A DNA stretch of 26,443 nucleotides from Chloroflexota bacterium (GCA_025935655.1 JAICUV010000014.1:1-26443); one strand, 5' to 3'. Positions 9,233-16,499 are shown, numbered from the stretch's first letter. Numbers and translations: made by a program. Notes: generated by a model from the letters alone, not told the origin.

Positions 9233-9238
9233 GCGGCC

Positions 9239-10282
9239 GTGCTCCGGATCCCACCCGCGACTGGTCCCATCGCCGCGGCCAGCGCCCTCGCGTTCCTCCT
9301 CGGCGCGGCGCTGCCGCGCCCGGTGCTCGCCCACGGGGGATCGGTCCCGCCGGCCCCTGACGCGGGCGCGTTCCTGGTCGACTGGTCGTTCGATCCGCTC
9401 GTCTGGCTGCCGGCGCTCGTGGCGCTGCTCCTGTGGCGCTACGGGATCCGCAAGGTCCGGCGGGAGCACCCGGGCCACCCGGTCGCGCGGCACCGCACGG
9501 TGTCGTGGACGCTGGGCGTGCTGGCGATCGTCGTCGCCCTCGACTCCGGCATCGAGCGCTACGACACGACGCTGTTCAGCGTCCACATGGTCCAGCACCT
9601 CATGCTCACGCTGGTCGCGCCGCCGCTGCTCCTCTACGCCGGGCCGATCACGCTCATCCTGCAGGCGTCCTCGCCGGAGACCCGGCGGCGGTGGATCCTG
9701 CCGTTTCTCCACTCGCGCGTGCTGCGCGTGCTGTCCTTCCCGGTCGTCGCGTGGATCCTGTTTGCAGCCGTCATGTGGGGCAGCCACTTCTCGCCGCTGT
9801 TCGACATCTCGCTGGAGAACGAGTGGGTCCACCGCCTGGAACACGCCCTGTTCCTGACGGCCGCGCTCCTGTTCTGGTGGCCGGTCGTCGGGCCCGACCC
9901 GTCACCGTGGCGGATGACGCCCGCGGTCAAGGTCCTGTACGTGGGGCTGCAGATGCCCCAGAACACGTTCCTCGCGCTGGCGATCTACATGGCCTCCACG
10001 CCGCTGTACGCGCACTACGTCACGACGATCCGGTCCTGGGGTCCGACGCCGCTCGAGGACCAGCAGGCGGCCGGCGGCATCATGTGGCTGGGCGGCGACT
10101 TCGCGTTCCTGACGATGGTGATCCTGCTCGTCTACGCCTGGATGCGGCACGAGGAGCGGCGGACGGTGGGCGAGGATCGCCGGCTCGAGGCCGAACGCGC
10201 GGCGATCCGCGAGCGGGAGGTCGCCCTCGCGGCGCGGCTGGCCGCCGAGCGCGGCGACCCCGGGGACGCGGCGCGGGGCTGA
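9239..10282 (+). CDS. ctaG: cytochrome c oxidase assembly protein CtaG (Caa3_CtaG family)
   Basis: 347-residue polytopic membrane protein of the caa3-type CtaG family, needed for oxidase assembly in Bacillus. An N-terminal signal-like helix ends in ALPRPVLAHGG. Seven or so further hydrophobic segments include SVHMVQHLMLTLVAPPLLL, the conserved His-rich second helix, HRLEHALFLTAALLFWWPV, and MPQNTFLALAIY. The His/Met pattern suits copper or heme handling. The tail (about 300-347) is charged and probably helical. The GTG at 9239 is chosen over in-frame ATGs at 9161 and 9194 because it gives a clean signal segment and lies 6 nt after a -10-like hexamer. Divergence from the oxidase operon supports shared function. 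Confidence 0.9.
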   Translation: MLRIPPATGPIAAASALAFLLGAALPRPVLAHGGSVPPAPDAGAFLVDWSFDPLVWLPALVALLLWRYGIRKVRREHPGHPVARHRTVSWTLGVLAIVVALDSGIERYDTTLFSVHMVQHLMLTLVAPPLLLYAGPITLILQASSPETRRRWILPFLHSRVLRVLSFPVVAWILFAAVMWGSHFSPLFDISLENEWVHRLEHALFLTAALLFWWPVVGPDPSPWRMTPAVKVLYVGLQMPQNTFLALAIYMASTPLYAHYVTTIRSWGPTPLEDQQAAGGIMWLGGDFAFLTMVILLVYAWMRHEERRTVGEDRRLEAERAAIREREVALAARLAAERGDPGDAARG

Positions 10283-10400
10283 TCGCAGCCGGCGGTGCCT
10301 CCCGCCGTGCCCGCCCGTACCCGCCCCATGGGTCGTAGACAGCGGGGGAAGTGTCATACGCCCACCCGGTGACTGGTATCGGCGGCAGGACCCTCGATCC

Positions 10401-10474
10401 TGCTCATTCATGCACCGCACGGGTACTACACACGCCCACCGCTGAAGAGCAGTCGCCCGGTGCATGAATGAGCA
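10401..10474. repeat. 17-bp perfect inverted repeat with a third half-site nearby
   Basis: In the 294-base gap between the converging ctaG and threonine dehydratase genes, TGCTCATTCATGCACCG (10401-10417) is repeated exactly in inverted orientation at 10458-10474, with 40 bases between. A third, imperfect copy of the inner half (CGGTGCATGGTTGA) lies at 10552-10565. Neither arm is followed by a T-run, so it is not a standard terminator. It could be a protein-binding dyad, a structured RNA or a small dispersed repeat. The rest of the gap holds only a weak hairpin (CGGCGG/CCGCCG, 10290-10307) after ctaG and no convincing ORF. Confidence 0.85.
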
Positions 10475-10576
10475 ACGACACCGGCGGTCCCGTGCGTCGC
10501 GGCAGGCTCCGACCCGGCTCGAGGCGCCGCCCTCGTCGTCTACGACCCACCCGGTGCATGGTTGACGGCAGAGGCG

Positions 10577-11584
10577 TCAACCCTCGGGCGGGATCGGCGC
10601 CTCCAGGTACTCGAGATAGCGCCCGGGGTCCACGTTCCCGCCGGACACGATCCCGACGATCGGCCCCTCGAGCCCGACGAGCCCGGCCTCGGCCGCGTGG
10701 AAGCGCATCGCCGCGATTGGCAGCGCCCCGGACGGCTCCACGACCAGCCGCGCCTCCTCGGCCGCGAGCCGAACGCCCGCGGCGATCTCGGCCTCGGAGA
10801 CCGTGACGATCGCATCGACCTGCCGCCGCAGGTGCTCGAAGTTGAGGCGGCCGATGGCCTGGGTGCGCGTCCCGTCGGCGATGGTTCGGCTCACGAGGGC
10901 CGCGTCCCAGGCCACGATCCGCCCCGCCTCCAGCGAGGCCTTCGCGTCGGCGGCCAGGGCCGGCTCGACGCCGATCACGCGTGCCCGGGGCGCCAGGGCA
11001 CGAATCGCGGCCGCGACGCCTGCCGCCAGCCCGCCCCCGCCGACCGGCACGAGCACCGCGGCCACGCCCGGCAGGTCCTCGGCGATCTCCAGGCCCACCG
11101 TTCCCTGGCCGGCCACGATCCGCGGGTCGTCGAACGGCGGGATGACGTTGAGCCCGCGCTCCGCCGCGATCCGCTCGGCGACGGTCCGCCGCTCGTCGGA
11201 CGCGGTCCCGACGATGACCACCTCCGCGCCGTCGGCCTCGACGCGCGCGCGCTTGATCGCCGGCGAGTCCGAGGGCATGACGATGACCGCGGGGACACCG
11301 AACAGCCGCGCCGCGCGCGCGACTCCCTGCGCGTGGTTGCCCGACGAGTAGGTGATGAGTCCGCGTGCGCGGTCAGCGGGGTCGAGCGCCGCGGCCGCGG
11401 TGTACGCGCCACGGATCTTGAACGCGCCGATGGGCTGCAGGCTCTCCGCCTTGAGCCACTGGTCGCGCTCCGGCCGGCCGAACGGGACCAGCGGGGTCCG
11501 CAGGGCGACGCCACGGATCGTCTCCGCGGCGGCGCGGATGGCCGCCAGCTCGACGAGGGCGGGGGCGGGACGCTCGTCGGTCAC
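10577..11584 (-). CDS. threonine ammonia-lyase / serine-threonine dehydratase (PLP type II)
   Basis: 335-residue fold-type II PLP enzyme, probably deaminating L-threonine (and serine) to 2-oxobutyrate (or pyruvate). The Schiff-base Lys is in SLQPIGAFKIRGA (Lys56), the substrate loop is SSGNHAQG (80-87), and the phosphate-binding loop is GGGGL (182-186). The C-terminus carries VEPSGALP. There is no ACT regulatory domain, so it resembles the short catabolic/TdcB form or serine racemase more than feedback-regulated IlvA. The GTG start (11584-11582) overlaps the TGA of the upstream DksA-like gene (GTGA). No biosynthetic neighbours point to isoleucine synthesis. Family assignment is firm; substrate is inferred. 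Confidence 0.9.
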   Translation of the reverse strand: MTDERPAPALVELAAIRAAAETIRGVALRTPLVPFGRPERDQWLKAESLQPIGAFKIRGAYTAAAALDPADRARGLITYSSGNHAQGVARAARLFGVPAVIVMPSDSPAIKRARVEADGAEVVIVGTASDERRTVAERIAAERGLNVIPPFDDPRIVAGQGTVGLEIAEDLPGVAAVLVPVGGGGLAAGVAAAIRALAPRARVIGVEPALAADAKASLEAGRIVAWDAALVSRTIADGTRTQAIGRLNFEHLRRQVDAIVTVSEAEIAAGVRLAAEEARLVVEPSGALPIAAMRFHAAEAGLVGLEGPIVGIVSGGNVDPGRYLEYLEAPIPPEG

Positions 11585-11925
11585 CGGTGCTTCGTCGCCC
11601 GCTGGCAGTCGATGCACAGGGCCGCCCACGGCAGGGCCGCGAGCCTGTCGTCGCCCACGGGCTTGCCGCAGCTCGTGCAGGCGCCGAACGTGCCGGCGTC
11701 GAGACGGGCGAGCGCCGCGTCCACGGCCTCGAGGTGGAGCCGGTTGTGGTCGCGCAGCGCGAGGTCCCGCTGCTGCTCGAAGACGTGGGTCGCCGATGCG
11801 GCCTGCGAGCCATAGGTGATCTGGCCGGGCGCCAGGACCTCCGCGTCGGCGAGCTCGGCGAGCGCGCGCTCCCGCTCCGCCAGCAAGGCGGCGCGGGGAT
11901 CGAGGTAGGCAGTGGGCTCGGTCAT
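11581..11925 (-). CDS. DksA/TraR-family C4 zinc-finger protein
   Basis: 114-residue protein. An N-terminal helical region (about 10-78, acidic and basic residues suggesting a coiled coil) is followed by a DksA-type zinc finger with Cys83, Cys86, Cys104 and Cys107 (CTSC and CIDC). Family members bind RNA polymerase through the secondary channel and modulate transcription under nutrient stress; whether this short form does so is unknown. The acidic tip of DksA (DxxDxA) is not clearly present. It is translationally coupled to the threonine dehydratase, which is an unusual pairing. The ATG at 11925 lies 6 nt after a TAGCAT hexamer, suggesting a leaderless mRNA. Confidence 0.88.
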   Translation of the reverse strand: MTEPTAYLDPRAALLAERERALAELADAEVLAPGQITYGSQAASATHVFEQQRDLALRDHNRLHLEAVDAALARLDAGTFGACTSCGKPVGDDRLAALPWAALCIDCQRATKHR

Positions 11926-11931
11926 CGCCCG

Positions 11932-11937
11932 ATGCTA
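11932..11937 (-). promoter_or_regulatory. candidate -10 for leaderless DksA-like gene
   Basis: On the minus strand TAGCAT ends 6 nt before the ATG at 11925-11923, the same geometry as at ctaG and three other genes. No -35 box is recognisable upstream. Confidence 0.42.
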
Positions 11938-12122
11938 CGCCGCCGCCGCCACCCGGGAAGGGCCGTTCGGCCGCTGCGCACGGGTCCGCGTCGTCCCGCG
12001 TAAGTCGCAGATAAGCGGCCGTTGCGACACTGCGGGTCCGCATTCGATCGGGCACTCCTCGGACGGGATCGATCCCGCGGCAGCTGTGCCCGGCGTCCGG
12101 GACCGGGTGGAGGACGGACTCG
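11938..12122. other. gene-free spacer
   Basis: Between the DksA-like gene start and the small ORF at 12123 there is no supported gene. It contains a weak GTCGCA...TGCGAC dyad around 12003-12027 but no clear terminator. It probably carries the upstream part of the DksA-like promoter and, on the plus strand, whatever drives the small ORF. Confidence 0.5.
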
Positions 12123-12230
12123 ATGACATCGCTCGTTCGGCGGGCCCGCGTGGCCGCCACCCCGCTCGCCCCGCTCGCGACCGTCGCGCTCGCGCTGTGC
12201 CTGGTCGTGGACCGTTCGATCCGCTGGTAG
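12123..12230 (+). CDS. putative small single-span membrane protein, DRSIRW family
   Basis: 35-residue ORF with a short basic N-terminus (RRAR), one hydrophobic span of about 20 residues (APLATVALALCLVV) and the C-terminal sequence DRSIRW followed by TAG. GGTGGAGG (12106-12113) lies 9 nt before the ATG, a good Shine-Dalgarno. A second ORF at 22630-22731 on the other strand has the same architecture and the identical DRSIRW-stop ending, with synonymous differences in the Asp and Arg codons. This is the main evidence that both are real. It would be inserted in the cytoplasmic membrane. It is convergent with the polyamine permease operon, whose last gene ends 30 nt beyond. Function unknown. Confidence 0.6.
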   Translation: MTSLVRRARVAATPLAPLATVALALCLVVDRSIRW

Positions 12231-12260
12231 CTGCCAGGGCTGGCGCCACCCGCACGGGCC

Positions 12261-13061
12261 TCAGCCGCGGGTCGCGCCCTCGCCGTGCGTGATGCGGGTC
12301 GCGAGGTAGACCGGGATGATCGACAGTGCGAGGACCATGACGGCCGCGACGTTGACGAGCGGCAGCTGGTTCGGCCGGGAGTAGTTGCTGAAGATCCAGA
12401 TCGGCAGCGTCTGGATGTTGGCGCCCGCCGTGAAGTTGGTGACGATGATCTCGTCGAACGAGAGGGCGAACGCGAGCAGGGCTCCCGCGACCAGGGACGT
12501 CCTGATGGCCGGGAGCGTGATCCGCCGGAAGGTGCGGAACGTGTCCGCGCCGAGGTCGCCGGACGCCTCCTCGAACGAGGCGGAGGTGCGACGCAGGCGC
12601 GCGATGACGTTGTTGTAGATCGTCACGATGCAGAAGGTCGCGTGGCCCACGATGATCGTGAACATGCCGAGCTCGATGCCGATGGCGCGGAACGCCGTGC
12701 TCAGCGCGATGCCGGTCACGATGCCCGGGAGCGCGATCGGGAGGATGACCAGGAACGAGATCGTCTCGCGGCCGAAGAACCGGTAGCGCTGGACGGCGAG
12801 CGCGATGAGCGTGCCCAGCAGCAGCGCGACGACCGTGGCGCCGATCGCGGCCTCGACGGACGCTGAGAGCGCGTTCCGGATGCCCGGGTCCGCGAACGCC
12901 TGGCGGTACCAGTCGAGCGTGAGGCCGCTGATCGGCCAGGTCGCCACCCGGCTCTCGTTGAACGAGTACAGGACGATGATCGCGATCGGGATGTAGATGA
13001 ACGCGAGGATCGCGCCGCTCGCGATGCGCAGGGCGACCCGGGTGCCGCGGCCGAGCTGCAT
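12261..13061 (-). CDS. potC: polyamine-type ABC transporter permease (PotC-like)
   Basis: 266-residue inner-membrane permease with the six-helix MetI fold. The first helix is followed by YSFNES, as in PotC. The EAA loop, which contacts the ATPase, reads SFEEASGDLGADTFRTFRRITLP. The segment SFDEIIVTNF is also diagnostic of PotC. The start ATG (13061-13059) overlaps the TGA of the partner permease (ATGA), so the two are translationally coupled in equal amounts. It is the last gene of the four-gene transporter operon. The exact substrate (spermidine, putrescine or another small cation) cannot be told. Confidence 0.92.
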   Translation of the reverse strand: MQLGRGTRVALRIASGAILAFIYIPIAIIVLYSFNESRVATWPISGLTLDWYRQAFADPGIRNALSASVEAAIGATVVALLLGTLIALAVQRYRFFGRETISFLVILPIALPGIVTGIALSTAFRAIGIELGMFTIIVGHATFCIVTIYNNVIARLRRTSASFEEASGDLGADTFRTFRRITLPAIRTSLVAGALLAFALSFDEIIVTNFTAGANIQTLPIWIFSNYSRPNQLPLVNVAAVMVLALSIIPVYLATRITHGEGATRG

Positions 13062-13972
13062 CAGAGGGCCTCGAAGGCGCCCAGGCGCCGGGCGACGAGC
13101 AGGTACACGATCATGATCACGACGGGCACCATCGCGTAGGCCGCGGCGAGCGGCTGGTTGCCGGCGACGCCCAGGAAGTCGTAGATCACGTTGCCCATGA
13201 AGCGCGTGTTCGAGACGAGTGTCGGCGTGATGTAGTCGCCGAGGGTGAGGCTGAAGGTGAAGATCGAGCCCGCCACGATGGCCGGCAGGACGAGCGGGAC
13301 GATGACCCTGCGGAAGGTGGGCCAGGTCCGCGCGCCGAGGTCGGACGACGCCTCGATGAGGGAGCCGGGCACCCGCTCCAGGCCCGCGTACAGCGGGATG
13401 ATCATGTACGGCAGCCAGAGGTAGGTCTCGACAAGCCAGACCGCGACCTCGCCGAAGCCGGGCCCGCGGAGCCCGAACGGCCCCAGGACGCCGTTGAGCA
13501 CGCCGTCTGCGCTCAGGATCAGCCGCCACGCGTAGACCTTGACGAGGTAGCCGGACCACAGTGGCAGCAGGATCGAGACGACCAGGATCCCGCGCGTGCG
13601 GGTCGACGCCATCTTGGCCATGTAGAACGCGATGGGAAACGCGATGGCGATCGTCGTGACCGTGACGAGCGCCGCCATGACGACCGTGCGGATCGCGATC
13701 GTCCGATAGACCTCGGTCGTGAAGATCTCGACGTAGTTGTCGAGCGAGGGCTCCGTGACGAGGTTGCCGGTGAACGAGTCGACGGTCCAGAACGAGGTGA
13801 TGAAGAACAGGAGCAGCGAGCCCAGGTAGGCGACGACCATCCAGCCGAGGGGCGCCGCGAGCAGGCCGGCGAGGCGGACGCGCGGGTGCCGGTGGAGGGC
13901 AGCCGCGAGCCGCCGCCCGGGCGATGCCGGCGGGGCGGGGAGCGGGCCGAGGCTCGTGTCCTGCGTGGTCAT
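13061..13972 (-). CDS. potB: polyamine-type ABC transporter permease (PotB-like)
   Basis: 303-residue permease. A polar Pro/Ala-rich N-terminus (about 1-35) precedes six hydrophobic segments. A long periplasmic loop after helix 1 contains SFTGNLVTEPSLDNYVEIF, as in PotB, and the EAA loop reads IEASSDLGARTWPTFRRVIVP. It forms the heterodimeric channel with the PotC-like subunit. Its ATG at 13972 is separated from the binding-protein gene by 67 nt containing a strong stem-loop. Confidence 0.92.
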   Translation of the reverse strand: MTTQDTSLGPLPAPPASPGRRLAAALHRHPRVRLAGLLAAPLGWMVVAYLGSLLLFFITSFWTVDSFTGNLVTEPSLDNYVEIFTTEVYRTIAIRTVVMAALVTVTTIAIAFPIAFYMAKMASTRTRGILVVSILLPLWSGYLVKVYAWRLILSADGVLNGVLGPFGLRGPGFGEVAVWLVETYLWLPYMIIPLYAGLERVPGSLIEASSDLGARTWPTFRRVIVPLVLPAIVAGSIFTFSLTLGDYITPTLVSNTRFMGNVIYDFLGVAGNQPLAAAYAMVPVVIMIVYLLVARRLGAFEAL

Positions 13973-13983
13973 CGGGATGGGTC

Positions 13984-14015
13984 GGGCCCCCGGCGGCTGC
14001 CGCCGCCGGGGGCCC
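13984..14015 (-). promoter_or_regulatory. intercistronic stem-loop between potD and potB
   Basis: Perfect 13-bp inverted repeat GGGCCCCCGGCGG / CCGCCGGGGGCCC with a 6-nt loop, just after the binding-protein stop. No T-run follows on the minus strand, so full termination is unlikely. Such stems commonly protect the upstream mRNA or attenuate readthrough, giving more binding protein than permease. Confidence 0.75.
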
Positions 14016-14039
14016 TTCCGGTTCGCTCCTCGGGCGTGC

Positions 14040-15230
14040 CTAGCTGCCCGTGACGTCCGTCCAGGCCTTGGTCCAGGCGTCGAAGTCCGTGCACTTCACG
14101 TCCGTCCTCCCGTCGAGGCAGGTGACGGTCGGGGTGTTCCAGTACCAGACGTCCTTGAAGTAGGTCTCGTCGTTGGCGTGGAACGTGTCGCAGTGGCCGG
14201 GGCTCTGCTTCTCGGCCTCGGCGCAGGCGGCCTCGCTGACCGGCGCCTCGCCGAAGTAGACGGTCACATCCGCGTTCGCCTTGGGCGAGATGATGTAGTC
14301 CATCCACTTGTACATGCAGTTCGGGTGTTTCGCCTTGGACGAGATCATCCAGGTGTCGGACCACCCGGTCGCCCCCTCCTTGGGCTTCGTCGCCTCGACC
14401 TTCACGTCGCCGCCGGCGGCGTTGATCGTGTTGGCCTGGTACTGCCACGCGGTGCCGATCGCCATGTCGCCGTTGGCGAAGCCGTCGATCTCCTCCTGCG
14501 CGGTGCCCCAGTACTTGCTGACGAGCGTCTTCTGCTGCTTGAGCAGGTCGACCGCCGCGGCGAGCTGCGTCTCGTCGAGCGAGTACGGGTTCGTGATCTT
14601 CAGGTCGGGCTTCGTCTTCATGAGGTACAGGGCGGCGTCCGCGATGTAGATCGCGTAGTTGTAGGCCGTGACCTTGCCCTTGTACGGGGAGTCGGCCTCG
14701 AACACCGCCGACCAGCTGTCGGGCGGCGTCGTGACGACCGCCGGGTTGTACATGAGGACGTTCGCGCCGCGGCCGTGCGGGACGCCGTAGCTCTGCCCGT
14801 CGACCGTGTTGTAGGGCTGGTTCTTGAGGCCCTCGAACACGTCCTTGTAGTTGGGGATGAGGTCGAGGTTGACGGGGGAGACGTCGCCACCGGCGATCAG
14901 GCGCAGCGTCGCGTCGCCGGACGCCGACACGCCGTCGTATTCGCCGGTCTTCATGAGCTGGACCATGTTCGACGAGTCGAGGCCCACCTTCACGGTGACC
15001 TTGCACCCGCTCGCCTGCTCGAACGGCGTGACCCAGTCGTAGCCCTCGACCTGCTCTCCGCCGGTGCCGCCGACGACGTAGCCCGACCAGGCGACGAGGT
15101 TGAGGGCGCCTTCGCCGTCACCGACCGCCGTGCGAACCGACGGCTTCGGCGTCCCCGCCGATCCACCGCCGCCGCAGGCCGAGACCGCGATCGCCGCGAT
15201 CGCGCCCAGCACGAGCATCTGCTTGCGCAT
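14040..15230 (-). CDS. potD: polyamine-type ABC transporter substrate-binding lipoprotein (PotD-like)
   Basis: 396-residue extracytoplasmic solute-binding protein. A signal peptide ends in the lipobox AVSAC (Cys19). The mature domain begins LNLVAWSGYV and has FEQASGCKVTVK, a PotD/PotF-family fingerprint; GVPHGRGANVLMYN, FANGDMAIGTAWQY and a Trp-rich C-terminal half (DVWYWNTPTV) also fit. The mature protein is slightly longer than E. coli PotD and contains several extra cysteines (about 305, 337, 349 and 373-382) that could form disulfides. GGAGGAGGA lies 10 nt before the ATG. It is second in the ATPase-binding protein-permease-permease operon. Polyamine is the likely ligand by family, but related proteins bind other small organics. 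Confidence 0.9.
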   Translation of the reverse strand: MRKQMLVLGAIAAIAVSACGGGGSAGTPKPSVRTAVGDGEGALNLVAWSGYVVGGTGGEQVEGYDWVTPFEQASGCKVTVKVGLDSSNMVQLMKTGEYDGVSASGDATLRLIAGGDVSPVNLDLIPNYKDVFEGLKNQPYNTVDGQSYGVPHGRGANVLMYNPAVVTTPPDSWSAVFEADSPYKGKVTAYNYAIYIADAALYLMKTKPDLKITNPYSLDETQLAAAVDLLKQQKTLVSKYWGTAQEEIDGFANGDMAIGTAWQYQANTINAAGGDVKVEATKPKEGATGWSDTWMISSKAKHPNCMYKWMDYIISPKANADVTVYFGEAPVSEAACAEAEKQSPGHCDTFHANDETYFKDVWYWNTPTVTCLDGRTDVKCTDFDAWTKAWTDVTGS

Positions 15231-15268
15231 CCTGTACGACTCCTCCTCCGTTCAGCGTCGGGCGGGGC

Positions 15269-16396
15269 TTACAGGGCCTCCGCGACCTCTCGCTGGTGCT
15301 GCCGTTTCCAGATCAGGCGGACAGCGCGCCCCTGCTGGGCGAGCGCCTCGGTCGAGGTCGTCGCCAGGTTCTGCTGGGTGACCACGAGCTCCTCGCCGGC
15401 GTCGAGCGCGACGTGGTAGCGCGTGTCTGGTCCGAGGTAGACGACGCTCCGGATGCGGCCGCTCGCCGCGTGCTCGTCGTCGCCGACCGGGGTCTCCGGG
15501 TCGACGATCCGGATCTTCTCCGGGCGGACGGTGAACAGCCCGGGATTGCCGGTGATCGCCGTGGCCGCCGCGCCGCCGATGAGGTTGGACGTGCCCACGA
15601 ACCCGGCGACGAACTTCGTCGCGGGTCGCTCGTAGACCTCGGCCGGCGCGCCCACCTGCTCGATCCGGCCGCGGTTGAACACCGCGATCCGATCGCTCAT
15701 CGTGAGCGCCTCCTCCTGGTCGTGGGTCACGTAGATGAACGTGATCCCGACCTCGTGCTGGATCTGGTGGAGCTCCAGCTGCATCTCCTCCCGGAGCTTG
15801 AGGTCGAGCGCGCCCAGCGGTTCGTCGAGCAGCAGCACCCGCGGGCGGTTCACGAGCGCGCGCGCGAGCGCCACCCGCTGCCGCTGGCCGCCCGACAGCT
15901 GGCCGGGCTTGCGTCTGTCGTAGCCCTCGAGGCGGACCATCCGGAGCGCGTCGGCGACGCGGGTCTCGCGCTCGGGCTTGGGGACCTTGCGCACGAGCAG
16001 GCCGTAGGCGACGTTCTCGGCCACGGTCATGTGCGGGAACAGCGCGTAGTCCTGGAACACCGTGTTGACGTCGCGCTCGAACGGCGCCAGCCGGGTGACG
16101 TCATGGCCGTGGAGCAGCACGCGGCCCGCGGTCGGCAGCTCGAAGCCCGCGATCATCCGCAGCGTCGTCGTCTTGCCGGAGCCGGACGGGCCGAGCATCG
16201 AGAAGAACTCGCCGTCCGCGATCTCCAGGTCCACGCCCGCGACGGCCGCCACGTCACCGAACCGCTTCTCGAGACCCTCGAGGCGGACGGCCGGCTGCGG
16301 GTCGCCCGCGTGGGCGTGGTCCTCCACGTGGTCGTGGCCGTGGGCCTGGACGTGTCCGTGGGTGTGCGGCACGGGGTCCGCGGGGTGGGCGCTCAC
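15269..16396 (-). CDS. potA: polyamine-type ABC transporter ATPase (PotA-like) with His-rich N-terminus
   Basis: 375-residue ATPase from the GTG at 16396. Walker A is GPSGSGKT (69-76), Q-loop VFQDYALFPHMTV, signature LSGGQRQR (167-174), Walker B LLLDEP (188-193), switch His in YVTHDQEEA. The C-terminal TOBE-type regulatory region (about 280-370) is that of PotA. Unusually, residues 4-29 hold nine histidines in HxH-like spacing (HTHGHVQAHGHDH) before the ATPase domain begins, a likely metal-binding tail. An in-frame opening upstream to 16495 is Arg/Pro-rich and has no good ribosome site, so it is not used. AGGAG lies about 14 nt before the GTG, which is rather far. First gene of the operon. 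Confidence 0.9.
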   Translation of the reverse strand: MSAHPADPVPHTHGHVQAHGHDHVEDHAHAGDPQPAVRLEGLEKRFGDVAAVAGVDLEIADGEFFSMLGPSGSGKTTTLRMIAGFELPTAGRVLLHGHDVTRLAPFERDVNTVFQDYALFPHMTVAENVAYGLLVRKVPKPERETRVADALRMVRLEGYDRRKPGQLSGGQRQRVALARALVNRPRVLLLDEPLGALDLKLREEMQLELHQIQHEVGITFIYVTHDQEEALTMSDRIAVFNRGRIEQVGAPAEVYERPATKFVAGFVGTSNLIGGAAATAITGNPGLFTVRPEKIRIVDPETPVGDDEHAASGRIRSVVYLGPDTRYHVALDAGEELVVTQQNLATTSTEALAQQGRAVRLIWKRQHQREVAEAL

Positions 16397-16493
16397 GAGG
16401 GGGCTGGGGCTCCTGTGCCGTGACGGGCGGCTCGGGGTACGAGGCCGGTGGCCGCGCGTCCTCCTCCGACGGCGACCCTGCAGAAGTGGGCGC

Positions 16494-16499
16494 ACGCTA
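16494..16499 (-). promoter_or_regulatory. possible -10 of the transporter operon
   Basis: TAGCGT on the minus strand, about 98 nt before the GTG start of the ATPase gene, would give a leader of roughly 90 nt containing GGAGGAGG. No -35 box is visible, so this is weak. It shares the 178-base divergent gap with the cupredoxin lipoprotein gene. Confidence 0.28.

Noticed and set aside
9161..9238. Upstream ATG starts (9161, 9194) for ctaG
   Set aside because: They add a polar leader ahead of the signal helix and would place the -10-like hexamer inside the gene.
10290..10307. Hairpin after ctaG as a terminator
   Set aside because: Only 6 bp of stem and no T-run; too weak to call.
10409..10561. 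Tiny ORFs starting at ATGs inside the 10401-10474 inverted repeat
   Set aside because: The ATGs are part of the palindrome, no ribosome sites, and the peptides are Arg/Pro/Ser-rich without a pattern.
10562..11815. Long plus-strand ORF of 417 codons opposite the threonine dehydratase
   Set aside because: Arg/Asp/Gly-rich antisense shadow typical of GC-rich DNA; the opposite strand encodes two recognisable enzymes.
13956..15419. Plus-strand ORF of 487 codons opposite the binding-protein gene
   Set aside because: Val/Arg/Asp-rich low-complexity shadow; the minus strand codes for a clear PotD-like protein with signal peptide.
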